From JABMMZ01 sp040403495 (lineage in GTDB: Bacteria > Bacteroidota > Bacteroidia > NS11-12g > UBA955): 64,000 nucleotides of DNA. Made by a program: the position numbers and the translations under genes. The notes beneath the pieces were generated by a model. The model did no database searches. It was given only the letters and a program-made list of their open reading frames with translations, and was not told the origin of the DNA. The stretch is taken from NCBI GenBank assembly GCA_040403495.1, contig JBBAKM010000009.1, positions 1 to 64,000 on the forward strand. The letters run 5' to 3'. Shown piece after piece: positions 36,411-45,376 of the stretch; position 1 is the first letter of the stretch, and every line of letters begins with the position of its first letter.

Positions 36411-37220
36411 ATGCAAAAGAATAAACATGTTTTTTTTGAGTTTGGTAAAAGTGATGAACTTTCTTATCCTGAAATAGGAAATGAATTGTGTTTTGCAATT
36501 GAAGAACAGAGTCTTTGGTTTAACCAAAGAAATGAGTTAATTTTACATTATTTAGATAAATATCAAGTAAATGGTGATTTACTTGATATAGGTGGCGGCA
36601 ACGGATTTCAATCCAAAGCAATAATAAACGCAAACTACCCTAACAAAGTAATTTTATGTGAACCGGGTGTTAAAGGATGTTTAAATGCAAAGAGTCGAGG
36701 TGTTGAATTTGTTTATCAAGGTGTTTTTCAAGATTTTCCATTTGAAGAATATAATATAGGCAATTGTGGTCTTTTTGATGTAATAGAACATATTGAAGAT
36801 GACTTAAATTTTTTGAATGAACTTTATAGTAAAGTTAAAATTGGAACTAAGATATTTATTAGTGTACCTGCAAATAATTACTTGTGGTCCGAGACGGATG
36901 AGGTATCGGGGCATTATAGACGATATGAAAAAAGTGATTTAGACAGAATAATAAAAAATACTCCTTTTAAATTATTAGATTATTCGTTTTATTTCAGTTT
37001 TTATTTAATACCATTACTATTAGCAAGAGTTTTGCCATTCAAATTTGGAAAAAGAATAGGAGCAGAAAAACTTTTATTAAAAGAACAAAACTATCTTAAA
37101 AAAAACATAGGCATCCTTGACAAATATTTTCAATATATGCATTATTTAAGTATAAAAAAACTAAATAAAAATAACAAAATTCATAGAGGAACCAGTATGT
37201 TCATAGTTCTTGAGAAATAA
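36411..37220 (+). CDS. Class I SAM-dependent methyltransferase
   Basis: A 269-residue methyltransferase. SAM motif I is LLDIGGGNGFQS near residue 57, followed by a motif III-like NCGLFDVIEHIEDD and FISVPANNYLWSETDEVSGHYRRYEKSDL. The C-terminal third is hydrophobic, with membrane-adjacent character. The family includes O-methyltransferases that modify or cap glycans. Because Wzt carries a C-terminal binding domain, an end-capping role is attractive but unproven. The gene lies between the pseudogene fragment and the intact aminotransferase, so it may have been inserted there with a duplication. Confidence 0.82.
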   Translation: MQKNKHVFFEFGKSDELSYPEIGNELCFAIEEQSLWFNQRNELILHYLDKYQVNGDLLDIGGGNGFQSKAIINANYPNKVILCEPGVKGCLNAKSRGVEFVYQGVFQDFPFEEYNIGNCGLFDVIEHIEDDLNFLNELYSKVKIGTKIFISVPANNYLWSETDEVSGHYRRYEKSDLDRIIKNTPFKLLDYSFYFSFYLIPLLLARVLPFKFGKRIGAEKLLLKEQNYLKKNIGILDKYFQYMHYLSIKKLNKNNKIHRGTSMFIVLEK

Positions 37221-37283
37221 TTGAAAATATTAAACTGGTAATGAATATTTATATAATAACAACTTCTTTCTTTATTAATTCAA

Positions 37284-38414
37284 ATGACTCCCTTTAACAA
37301 ACCTTTCCTAACAGGCAAAGAAACTGCCTATATTACCGACGCAGTGGCCTCAGGTAAAATATCTGGCAATGGCAAATACACCCAATTGTGCCAAAATTAT
37401 TTCCAAAACAATTATGGCTTTAAAAAGTGTTTACTAACCACTTCTTGCACCGATGCCTTAGAAATGGCAGCCATTTTATTGGATTTACAACCAGGAGATG
37501 AAGTCATCATGCCTTCTTATACCTTTGTAAGTACCGCCAATGCCTTTGTGTTGCGTGGTGCAAAGATTGTGTTTGTAGATTCTATGGAGTTAAATCCCAA
37601 TATGGATGCTAGTACTATTGAGTCGCTAATTACACCTAAAACAAAAGCCATAGTACCTGTGCATTATGCCGGAATTGCCTGCGACATGGATGCCATTATG
37701 GAGTTAGCGGTCAAGTATAATCTCTTTGTGGTAGAAGATGCAGCCCAAGCCATTGATAGTTATTATACTGGAAAAGATGGGTTACAAAAACCATTGGGAA
37801 GCATCGGTCATTTAGCGGCTTTTAGTTTCCACGAAACCAAAAATATTATTTCGGGCGAAGGGGGAATGTTGGTAGTCAATGACCCACAATTTGCCCAAAG
37901 GGCAGAAATTATATGGGAAAAAGGCACAAACCGCTCAGCGTTCTTTAGAGGTGAAGTCGACAAATACGGTTGGGTAGATGTGGGGTCTTCTTTTTTACCT
38001 TCAGAAATTGTGGCCGCGTTCCTTTGGGCACAATTGGAGCATTTGGAGGAGATACAAAACAAACGCAAGTCCATTTGGAATCAATATTGGGAAGGATTAA
38101 AAGGCTTACAAGAGAAAGGAATATTAAAACTCCCTTTTGTGCCTGATTATGCCACTAACAATGCCCACATGTTTTATGTGGTTTGTAAAAATCTAGAACA
38201 GAGAACCGCTTTGATAGATGGCCTAAAAAAAGAAAATATCCATGCGGTGTTCCACTATTTAAGTTTGCACAAAAGTCCGTTTTATCATCAGAAACACGAT
38301 AGTAGAGACCTGCCGAATACAGATTTTTATTCAGATACTTTGGTTAGGTTGCCGATGTATTATGAGCTTTCTGAACAAGAAGTTGACAGAGTAATTCAAT
38401 CGATTTTGAGATAG
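37284..38414 (+). CDS. rffA: RffA/WecE-like dTDP-4-amino-4,6-dideoxygalactose transaminase
   Basis: A 376-residue PLP aminotransferase. The N-terminus MTPFNKPFLTGKETAYI, the VEDAAQAIDSYY motif and the PLP lysine Lys186 in FHETKNIISGEGG are diagnostic for the RffA/WecE group, which aminates dTDP-4-keto-6-deoxyglucose at C4. The matching RmlA and RmlB are not in this window. A broken copy of its 5' end lies at 36138. A 410-bp spacer follows. Product: a 4-amino-4,6-dideoxyhexose for the polymer, possibly acetylated by a neighbouring hexapeptide enzyme. Confidence 0.9.
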   Translation: MTPFNKPFLTGKETAYITDAVASGKISGNGKYTQLCQNYFQNNYGFKKCLLTTSCTDALEMAAILLDLQPGDEVIMPSYTFVSTANAFVLRGAKIVFVDSMELNPNMDASTIESLITPKTKAIVPVHYAGIACDMDAIMELAVKYNLFVVEDAAQAIDSYYTGKDGLQKPLGSIGHLAAFSFHETKNIISGEGGMLVVNDPQFAQRAEIIWEKGTNRSAFFRGEVDKYGWVDVGSSFLPSEIVAAFLWAQLEHLEEIQNKRKSIWNQYWEGLKGLQEKGILKLPFVPDYATNNAHMFYVVCKNLEQRTALIDGLKKENIHAVFHYLSLHKSPFYHQKHDSRDLPNTDFYSDTLVRLPMYYELSEQEVDRVIQSILR

Positions 38415-38824
38415 TTTGAATAGGTGGTTAATCGATGTCCAGATAGCTATCGGGAGGTGAGAGGGTTATGGGGTTTAACTGTTTATGCATTTATTTGTTT
38501 AAAGGGTTGAGAGGTTTTAAATTGTTTATTTGTTTAGATGTTTCACGCCGTGCAGCGTGATTGTTTAAAGGTTTAAAGGGTTGATGAGGTTTATTGGGTT
38601 AAATTTTTATTAAGCCTTGCAGTTTGTATTATATAGTTAAGTTGGTAATAGAAAAACTACTCATTCAATACAATAAAAAAATTTATTCTATAGTCAATTT
38701 ATATCTGTAATGATAGTTCTAGGTGTCTTCAGAAACTAGTAAATCAAAAATTAATACAACCATTAAATTCCGATAATTATAAAAAATAAAATCAAAAATC
38801 TAAAATTATAAATCCAAAATAAAT
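38415..38824 (+). other. 410-bp non-coding spacer with repeat remnants
   Basis: No gene is seen. The first half contains a degenerate gatagctatcggga palindrome (about 38440), a run of tgtttatttgtttaaagg-like motifs and a cgccgtgcagcgtga hairpin near 38548, all similar to motifs in the spacers near 9.4, 11.0 and 60.5 kb. The second half is AT-rich and probably holds the promoter of the 38825 gene, but no consensus promoter could be assigned. Confidence 0.55.
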
Positions 38825-40741
38825 ATGTGTGGCATTTCCGGAATATATAATCTCAACAACAACCCCGTAACCTTAGAAACATTAAAACGTTTTACGGATT
38901 CCATGGTTCACCGTGGACCTGATGGGGCAGGTTATGAGCTGTTTGACAACAATACGCTTGGTTTGGGTCAGCGCCGTTTGTCTATTTTAGATTTGAGTGA
39001 AGCCGGTAAACAACCCATGAGTTATGCCGAGGGGCGTTATTGGATAACATACAATGGTGAAATTTTTAATTTTATTGAAGTCAGAGAAGAGCTTCAGCAA
39101 TTGGGTCATGCTTTCAAATCAGACACAGATACAGAAGTAATTTTAGCTGCCTATTCCCAATGGGGCAAAACTTGCTTAGACAAGTTCAATGGCATGTGGG
39201 CATTCGCCATTTGGGATGAGCAAGAAAAAACTTTGTTTTTGGCCCGAGATAGATTTGGGATAAAGCCACTTTATTATACTTTCAATGACCACTTTATAGC
39301 TTTTGCATCTGAGACTATTGCATTTAAAAATTTAGACTGTTTTGAAAGAAAAATAAATAAAGAAAGATTAAAAGAAATAGTTGACAATTCCTTAGCACAT
39401 GAAGGATTAGGATTAACGATTTATGATAACGTTTATCAAATACTTCCTGGTCATACTTTAACTATTCAAAAAGGGAAACCATTGCCCAAGCAAAAAAGAT
39501 GGTATGACATTCGAGCTAAAATAAAAGAACCCAATACCAATTCATACGAAGAAAACGTAAAGACATTTTATAATTTATTTGAAAATGCCTGTAAAATAAG
39601 AATGCGTTCAGATGTACCATTAGCTTCTGCATTAAGCGGCGGTTTAGATTCCTCCTCTGTGTATTCAATGGTAAACCACATAAGTGAAAAATCAAACAAC
39701 AACAGTCGACAAGCTCAACATTGTAAGAAAGCCATTACAGCAGTTTTTCCAGGAACAGAAATGGATGAAAAACAATATGCAGAAGTAGTAGCTGAAAAAT
39801 GGGGCAAAGAAAATTGGGTTTGTATTAGTAACAATATGGACCACTTGGCTCAAGAAATAGAGCAGGTTACCATAAAATTTGATACAATTGCGGGTACGCC
39901 AATGAATGCTATTACGAAAATTTACGAAGGAGTTCGCAATGAAAAAGTGATTGTATCATTGGATGGTCATGGCGTAGATGAAATGTTATTTGGCTATCGG
40001 TATATGTTAGACAAGTTGTTTTACTACTATTTAGAAATTGGAAGTATTAAAAAAGCAATTTTAGTTAAAGAGGTTTTGGTGAACCTGTATCATGAAAATA
40101 ACAGAGAATCCGTAAGTAAAAGACTGGATTCGATGATTAGCCAAGTGGAAAAAAACAAGAGCAGTTTAAAAGGTAAGTTGAAGTCTTTATTAAAACCTAC
40201 AAAGCCAAAAGTAGATTTAATAAGAATCCCAAATGAAGCTACTACACTCAGTGATGACTTGTATCATTTCGAATCATTTCCGTATGAACAACAAATAGTA
40301 TTGAACGACTTTTTCATCTATAGTTTACCAACTTATTTGAGGGATTTTGACAGAGCTTCAATGCAACACAGTGTTGAAGTAAGAATGCCATTCATGGATT
40401 ACAGATTAGTAGAATTTTGTTTTCAATTACCAATAGAACACAAATTGGGGATGGGATATACCAAAAGAATAGTTAGAGATGCAGTAAAAGAGATAGTGCC
40501 AAAGGCTATTTTAGAAAGAACTTTCAAAGTTGGTATTGGTTCTCCATTGGTTTCATGGTTTAACAATGAGCTAAACAGCTATGCACAAGAATTGTTAAGT
40601 AGAACAGAATTAGATCTGTTTTTAAAAGAATTAAATTTCCAAGACAAGTCAATTTTTTTAGAACATTTAAAAAACAAAACCCTAACAGATGTTCTTGCAG
40701 TTCAGCTTTGGCAAGCTATCAATTACAAAGTAATCAGTTAA
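38825..40741 (+). CDS. asnB: Asparagine synthase-like glutamine amidotransferase (first copy)
   Basis: A 638-residue class II amidotransferase. The N-terminal Ntn glutaminase begins MCGISGIYN with nucleophile Cys2 and includes RHxxDx-type RRLSILDLSEAGKQPM and YNGEIFN. The synthetase domain has the PP-loop SGGLDSS near residue 271. In glycan loci such enzymes amidate the carboxyl group of a uronic or nonulosonic acid (WbpS-type) rather than make asparagine. An amidotransferase gene follows after 6 bp. The copy at 45377 is a divergent paralogue. Confidence 0.87.
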   Translation: MCGISGIYNLNNNPVTLETLKRFTDSMVHRGPDGAGYELFDNNTLGLGQRRLSILDLSEAGKQPMSYAEGRYWITYNGEIFNFIEVREELQQLGHAFKSDTDTEVILAAYSQWGKTCLDKFNGMWAFAIWDEQEKTLFLARDRFGIKPLYYTFNDHFIAFASETIAFKNLDCFERKINKERLKEIVDNSLAHEGLGLTIYDNVYQILPGHTLTIQKGKPLPKQKRWYDIRAKIKEPNTNSYEENVKTFYNLFENACKIRMRSDVPLASALSGGLDSSSVYSMVNHISEKSNNNSRQAQHCKKAITAVFPGTEMDEKQYAEVVAEKWGKENWVCISNNMDHLAQEIEQVTIKFDTIAGTPMNAITKIYEGVRNEKVIVSLDGHGVDEMLFGYRYMLDKLFYYYLEIGSIKKAILVKEVLVNLYHENNRESVSKRLDSMISQVEKNKSSLKGKLKSLLKPTKPKVDLIRIPNEATTLSDDLYHFESFPYEQQIVLNDFFIYSLPTYLRDFDRASMQHSVEVRMPFMDYRLVEFCFQLPIEHKLGMGYTKRIVRDAVKEIVPKAILERTFKVGIGSPLVSWFNNELNSYAQELLSRTELDLFLKELNFQDKSIFLEHLKNKTLTDVLAVQLWQAINYKVIS

Positions 40742-40747
40742 TAATTT

Positions 40748-41905
40748 ATGCAGAAAACAGAAGCAATACAGTGCAGTAAGTGTGTTTTAGACACCAACGA
40801 CGATCCAAGTTTAACATTCAATAGTAATGGAGTTTGCAACCACTGTCAGGCTTATGAAAAAGCTTATGTATTAAATCCCCTCACAGAAACCCAAAAACAA
40901 AAGTATTTAGAAGAGTCACTTGAGATTATCAAAAGTGCAAAAGGAAAATACCAAGCAATAATTGGATTGAGTGGTGGCGTAGATAGTTCTTATTTGGCTT
41001 ATTTAGCCAAGGAATGGAATATAAGAGTTTTGTTAGTCCATTTTGACAATGGTTGGAACAGTGAATTGGCAGTAGACAATATCAATAGGATAGTAGATTA
41101 TACAGGATTCGATTTATATACCCATGTTGTAGATTGGGAAGAGTTTAAAGATTTACAATTGTCCTATATTAAATCATCAGTTTTAGATTGGGAAGTTCCA
41201 ACGGATCATTTGATAAAAGCAACATTGTTTAATTTAGCCAAAAGTAAAGGAATTAAATCTATTTTATCAGGCACTAATCATCAAACAGAGTTTATTTTAC
41301 CACATTCAATGAGGTATAATAAAGCCGATACGGATAATATTAATGATATTCATCAAAAATTTGGAACAAAACCACTTAAAACCACTAAACTTTTAAGTCC
41401 ATTAAAAGAATATTTGGAAACCAAAAAACACAATATTCAATTTCATCCATTATTAGATTTTGTCTATTATAACAAGGACAACGCAAAAGAAACGATAATA
41501 GAAAAAATGGGTTGGAGAGATTATGGTGGTAAACATTATGAATCCATATTCACTCGTTTTTATCAGGGCTATGTATTACCTACAAAGTTTGGAGTAGATA
41601 AAAGAAAAGCGCATTTAGCTAGTTTGATTAACTCAGGTCAAATCAGTAAGCAAGAGGCAATAAAAGAATTAGAAAAGCCATCCTATCCAAGCAAAGAAAT
41701 GCTTGAAAATGATTTCGAATTTGTTGCTAAGAAATTTGATTTAACTAACGAAGAGTTAAATTCCTACATCAATGAAAAACCTATCCCACATAGTCATTAT
41801 AAACAATACAATACCAAAAATTTGAAACGATTTAAGAAGTTAGAAATTTATTTAAATCCAAATTTGTACATCAATTATTTAAAAAAGAAGTTAAAAACAA
41901 AGTGA
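40748..41905 (+). CDS. N-acetyl sugar amidotransferase (WbpG/PseA family), copy A
   Basis: A 385-residue ATP-pyrophosphatase. The zinc-binding cysteines are C9, C12, C30 and C33 (CSKC and CNHC), and the PP-loop LSGGVDSSYLAY starts near residue 75. Enzymes of this family use ammonia to turn an N-acetyl into an acetamidino group, as in WbpG of Pseudomonas and PseA of Campylobacter. It is closely similar to copy C at 56399 over its whole length, sharing HFDNGWNSELAV and WRDYGGKH. No HisF/HisH pair is adjacent, so it may borrow ammonia from the sets at 49438-50818 or 53976-56394. Confidence 0.85.
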   Translation: MQKTEAIQCSKCVLDTNDDPSLTFNSNGVCNHCQAYEKAYVLNPLTETQKQKYLEESLEIIKSAKGKYQAIIGLSGGVDSSYLAYLAKEWNIRVLLVHFDNGWNSELAVDNINRIVDYTGFDLYTHVVDWEEFKDLQLSYIKSSVLDWEVPTDHLIKATLFNLAKSKGIKSILSGTNHQTEFILPHSMRYNKADTDNINDIHQKFGTKPLKTTKLLSPLKEYLETKKHNIQFHPLLDFVYYNKDNAKETIIEKMGWRDYGGKHYESIFTRFYQGYVLPTKFGVDKRKAHLASLINSGQISKQEAIKELEKPSYPSKEMLENDFEFVAKKFDLTNEELNSYINEKPIPHSHYKQYNTKNLKRFKKLEIYLNPNLYINYLKKKLKTK

Positions 41906-43095
41906 TGAATAATTTATCAATTAAATACATTTTTACATCACCAAGTTTAAAGGGTTCTTCTGTCCAAAATAAAGTAATTAATCAAATAAAATATTTGAAT
42001 AAAGCGGGCGCAAATTGTGAAGGTGTTTTTTTAAGTTCAGAGGTATCCGAAATAACACCGTTAAATGAATTTATAAATTTAATACCTGTAAAGAAGTGCA
42101 AATGGAAATATTTTAGATCTATTGGCCAAAAACATAATATTGATAAAGCAATTCATGACTATATACAAAGGTATTATTTAATTTCAGATATATTATATTT
42201 CAGATTTCCAGGATCGTCATTTCTACTTTATAAGATTTCAAAGAAATTCGGAAAAAAAATAATATCAGAACACCAATCAAAAGAATATGAAGAAATTAAA
42301 AGTTTGGCAAATAATAATGTTTTTGGCATAAAACCCTCTAAGTTCTTAAGTTGGTTTCAATATAATTTTGTACCAATTTTTAATGAAAAATTATTTGGAA
42401 GATTATTTGTCAAGAATATTGCAGGTGTTGTGGCTGTTACAAAAGAAATAGGAGAATATCAAAAAAATAAAGGTGCTAAAAAAGTAATTGTTATACCAAA
42501 TGGAATCAATGTTAAGAGTTATGATGTTAAAAAAAATATTGATTTAAATTCACCTTTAAAAATAATATTTCTAAAAGGAACATCTACTAATGCTCCTTGG
42601 AATGGATTAGACAGATTAATTGACTCAATAGATAACATATTAAACCCTCATCAAAAAATTAAATTATTAATTTGTGGTCATATAATAAATGGTGAAATTC
42701 CAAAAAGAAGTTATGTTGAAATCGTTGGTTATAAAAATAAATTAGATATTGATCAATTAATACAAGAAGTTCATATTGGTGTTTCAACGCTTTCTCTGTA
42801 TAAAAAAGAATTAAAAGAAGCATCAACTCTTAAAACAAGAGAATATATTGCTCGCGGTTTGCCATTTTTCTATGCGTATACTGACCCGGACTTGAATGAA
42901 GAGTCCAAAGAGTTTGCATTGGAATTTTCTAATGACGATAGTCTTATTGATATGGAAAAAGTAATAGAGTTTGCAAAAAAAGCATTACAAGATAAAGATT
43001 TACCTCAGAAAATGAGAAAATATGCCGAAGACTATTTAGATTATGAAGTGAAAATGAAACAACTGTATATCAATTTAGAAAGTTTAATTAAATAA
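41905..43095 (+). CDS. Glycosyltransferase, GT4-like
   Basis: A GT-B protein of 396 residues from the ATG at 41905, overlapping the previous stop (TGATG); an in-frame GTG is one codon earlier. The C-terminal domain has VVIPNGINVKSYD-like sequence (VIPNGINV), a donor region LKIIFLKGTSTNAPWNGLDRLIDSI, and a degenerate EASTLKTREYIARGLPFFYAY in place of the usual E-x7-E. Probably a retaining transferase in the assembly of the repeat unit. The specificity is unknown. Confidence 0.75.
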   Translation: MNNLSIKYIFTSPSLKGSSVQNKVINQIKYLNKAGANCEGVFLSSEVSEITPLNEFINLIPVKKCKWKYFRSIGQKHNIDKAIHDYIQRYYLISDILYFRFPGSSFLLYKISKKFGKKIISEHQSKEYEEIKSLANNNVFGIKPSKFLSWFQYNFVPIFNEKLFGRLFVKNIAGVVAVTKEIGEYQKNKGAKKVIVIPNGINVKSYDVKKNIDLNSPLKIIFLKGTSTNAPWNGLDRLIDSIDNILNPHQKIKLLICGHIINGEIPKRSYVEIVGYKNKLDIDQLIQEVHIGVSTLSLYKKELKEASTLKTREYIARGLPFFYAYTDPDLNEESKEFALEFSNDDSLIDMEKVIEFAKKALQDKDLPQKMRKYAEDYLDYEVKMKQLYINLESLIK

Positions 43096-43097
43096 AA

Positions 43098-44384
43098 GTG
43101 GATAATAAAATAGCGTATTTTATTGATGAAATTCAATCTCCTTTTGTTACCAATGATATAAAGAGGGTGGCAAGTAAAGTAGATGTTATCTATTTATTTT
43201 CAGTTGAGGTTTTGGAAGGCAAAGATAAATTACCTAGAAACGCAATTGTTTTTGAAGAGTTTGTCGATTGGAACAGCTACAAACCATTTAATTTAGTTTT
43301 AAAAAATCTATTTCCAATTATAGGCATTTATGTAAGTGAATGCCTTGCAATTAAAAAAATATTACCGTTTAAAAAATCCATTGCTTTATTGGCTTCAAAT
43401 ATATTCAAAGCAGAATGTGCTATGAGAAAAATAAAATTTGAAAGAGAAAAGGGAATTAAAACCCCTCATTCCTCACCCCTCATTCCTATCCCGCAAGCTT
43501 GCGGGACTTTTTCCCTAATAGGCTATTCTTTTTGGTTTTACGACTGTATCTATTTAGCATGGATGCGTAAAAAAGGTTGGATTGGAAAAGCAGTTTCAAG
43601 GGCGCATGGAGGAGATTTATTTGAAGATAGAAGTTCTTTGTTTGGCAAAATATTATTAAGAAATTTTCAATTCAAATTTTTAGACAAGGTTTTTTCGGTT
43701 TCAAAATCTGGTGAATATTATTTAAAGGAAAAATATAGAGGATACCAGCAAAAAATTACAACTTCATATTTAGGTAGTGCAGATTTTGGCTTTAGTGATT
43801 TTTTTAATTTGAATGAACCTTTCGTATTAGTGAGTTGCGCTAAGGTTAGAGATATTAAACGAATTCATAAAATTGCAGAGATGCTTCAATATATTGATTT
43901 TCCGATTACCTGGATTCATTTGGGTGATGAAAATTTGAAAGAAAAAAACGATTACACAATACCCTTATTCATTGAGAATAAAGAAAAAATAGCTACAAAA
44001 AATAATGTAAAATTTATTGCTAAAGGAATGATTTCGAACGATGAAATTATACAATATTATAAAGAGAATCAAGTCAATTTATTTATAAGTTTGTCTGAAG
44101 CAGAAGGAATACCTGTTAGCATGATGGAGGCCATCAGTTTTGGTATACCAATTTTGAGCACAGATGTTGGAGGGTGTAAGGAAATAGTGACTGAAGAAAC
44201 AGGGATTTTAATTCCTTTGGAAACTGAAATGAAGGAAGTTGCAAATGTTATAACAGAATTTAAACACTCACAAAATAACACTTTAGAATTTAGGAAAGGA
44301 GTTCGGAAATTTTGGGAGGAATATTTTGATGCGGAAAAGAATTATGGAGCCTTTTTAGAATTAATGAATGAAACAAAAAATTAA
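43098..44384 (+). CDS. GT4 glycosyltransferase carrying an in-frame repeat insertion
   Basis: A 428-residue GT-B enzyme. The acceptor domain includes SRAHGGDLFEDRSS, and the donor-binding domain ends with the E-x7-E motif EAEGIPVSMMEAISFGIPILSTDVGG. The start is GTG, 2 bp after the previous stop. Residues at about 122-138 (KTPHSSPLIPIPQACGT) are encoded by a C-rich repeat and an 18-bp palindrome that look foreign to the gene; the frame is kept. The gene overlaps the following neuB by 17 bp. It is probably functional, since the insertion lies between domain elements. Confidence 0.82.
   Translation: MDNKIAYFIDEIQSPFVTNDIKRVASKVDVIYLFSVEVLEGKDKLPRNAIVFEEFVDWNSYKPFNLVLKNLFPIIGIYVSECLAIKKILPFKKSIALLASNIFKAECAMRKIKFEREKGIKTPHSSPLIPIPQACGTFSLIGYSFWFYDCIYLAWMRKKGWIGKAVSRAHGGDLFEDRSSLFGKILLRNFQFKFLDKVFSVSKSGEYYLKEKYRGYQQKITTSYLGSADFGFSDFFNLNEPFVLVSCAKVRDIKRIHKIAEMLQYIDFPITWIHLGDENLKEKNDYTIPLFIENKEKIATKNNVKFIAKGMISNDEIIQYYKENQVNLFISLSEAEGIPVSMMEAISFGIPILSTDVGGCKEIVTEETGILIPLETEMKEVANVITEFKHSQNNTLEFRKGVRKFWEEYFDAEKNYGAFLELMNETKN
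43461..43506 (+). repeat. Repeat-derived palindromic insertion inside the glycosyltransferase gene
   Basis: cccctcattcct occurs twice (43462-43473 and 43476-43487), followed by the perfect 18-bp palindrome tcccgcaagcttgcggga at 43489-43506. The shape matches the intergenic palindrome tcccgatagctatcggga at 60584-60601. The composition is clearly richer in C and G than the flanking coding sequence. Confidence 0.75.
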
Positions 44385-45375
44385 AATTATAGCTGAAATT
44401 GCACAAGCTCATGATGGAAGCTTGGGGATCTTACATTCTTATATAGACGCTTTGGCAACTACTGGGGTTGATGCAATTAAATTTCAAACCCATATTGCTG
44501 AAGCTGAAAGTAGTGAATACGAACAGTTTAGAGTCAATTTTTCTTATGTTGACAATACGAGATTTGATTATTGGAAACGAATGGAGTTTTCAATTGAACA
44601 ATGGAAAGTTATAAAAAAACATTGTAATGACAAAGGTTTAGAGTTTATGTCTTCACCCTTTTCAAATAAGGCGGTTGAATATCTTGAGGAAATTGGGGTC
44701 AATCAGTACAAGGTAGGTTCAGGCGAAATCAGTAATTTATTATTGTTGAATAGATTATCGGAAACAGGAAAACCTATCATTTTAAGTTCTGGACTGAGTG
44801 ATTGGGAGGAATTGGGAACAGCAATAAATTTTTTACAAAGTAAAAATACTGATGTATCCATTCTACAATGTACTACTCAATATCCTACTTCTCCAGAAAA
44901 TTGGGGTCTAAATATTATAGGTGAGTTAAAAGAGAAATACAATCTTACAACAGGATATTCAGATCATTCTGGAACCATAATCGCTTGTTTGGCAGCTGCA
45001 AGTTTAGGGGCCGAAATCTTAGAATTTCATGTTACTTTTGACAAACGAATGTTTGGACCTGACGCATCAAGTTCTCTGACAATAGATGAGGTTAAACAAT
45101 TGGTAAAAGGAGTTAGACAAATAGAAACGGCGCTTTCGAATCCAATAGCCAAAGAAATAGACGAAAGTAAAAAAGTTGTTAAAACAATGTTTGGTAAGTC
45201 TTTGGCTACAAATAGAGATTTAAAAAAAGGTGAAATTATAAAACTAGAGTTTTTAGAAGGGAAAAAACCAGGAGATAAAGGTATTCCTGCCTCTCAGTAT
45301 AAAATGATTATTGGGCGAAAACTTATAAAGGATTTAAAACAATGGGAATTTATAACAATTAATGATATAAAATAA
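44368..45375 (+). CDS. neuB: Second NeuB-family nonulosonic acid synthase
   Basis: A 335-residue synthase. The barrel motifs are IAEIAQAHDGSLG, IKFQTHIAEAES, YKVGSGEISN, LQCTTQYPTSP and GYSDHSG. The SAF domain covers about residues 278-335 (LATNRDLKKGEIIKLEFLEGKKPGDKGIP). It belongs to a different branch from LegI at 19365. Followed by NeuC and NeuA homologues, it forms the core of a second pathway. Candidates for the product are a legionaminic- or sialic-type acid; the WbpG/HisF/HisH neighbours favour a 5-acetamidino derivative. Confidence 0.88.
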   Translation: MKQKIKIIAEIAQAHDGSLGILHSYIDALATTGVDAIKFQTHIAEAESSEYEQFRVNFSYVDNTRFDYWKRMEFSIEQWKVIKKHCNDKGLEFMSSPFSNKAVEYLEEIGVNQYKVGSGEISNLLLLNRLSETGKPIILSSGLSDWEELGTAINFLQSKNTDVSILQCTTQYPTSPENWGLNIIGELKEKYNLTTGYSDHSGTIIACLAAASLGAEILEFHVTFDKRMFGPDASSSLTIDEVKQLVKGVRQIETALSNPIAKEIDESKKVVKTMFGKSLATNRDLKKGEIIKLEFLEGKKPGDKGIPASQYKMIIGRKLIKDLKQWEFITINDIK

Positions 45376-45376
45376 A

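Noticed and set aside
38825..40741. Housekeeping asparagine synthetase
   Set aside because: The position in a glycan operon beside a WbpG-type enzyme, and a divergent second copy nearby, favour sugar amidation, although the sequence alone cannot exclude asparagine synthesis.
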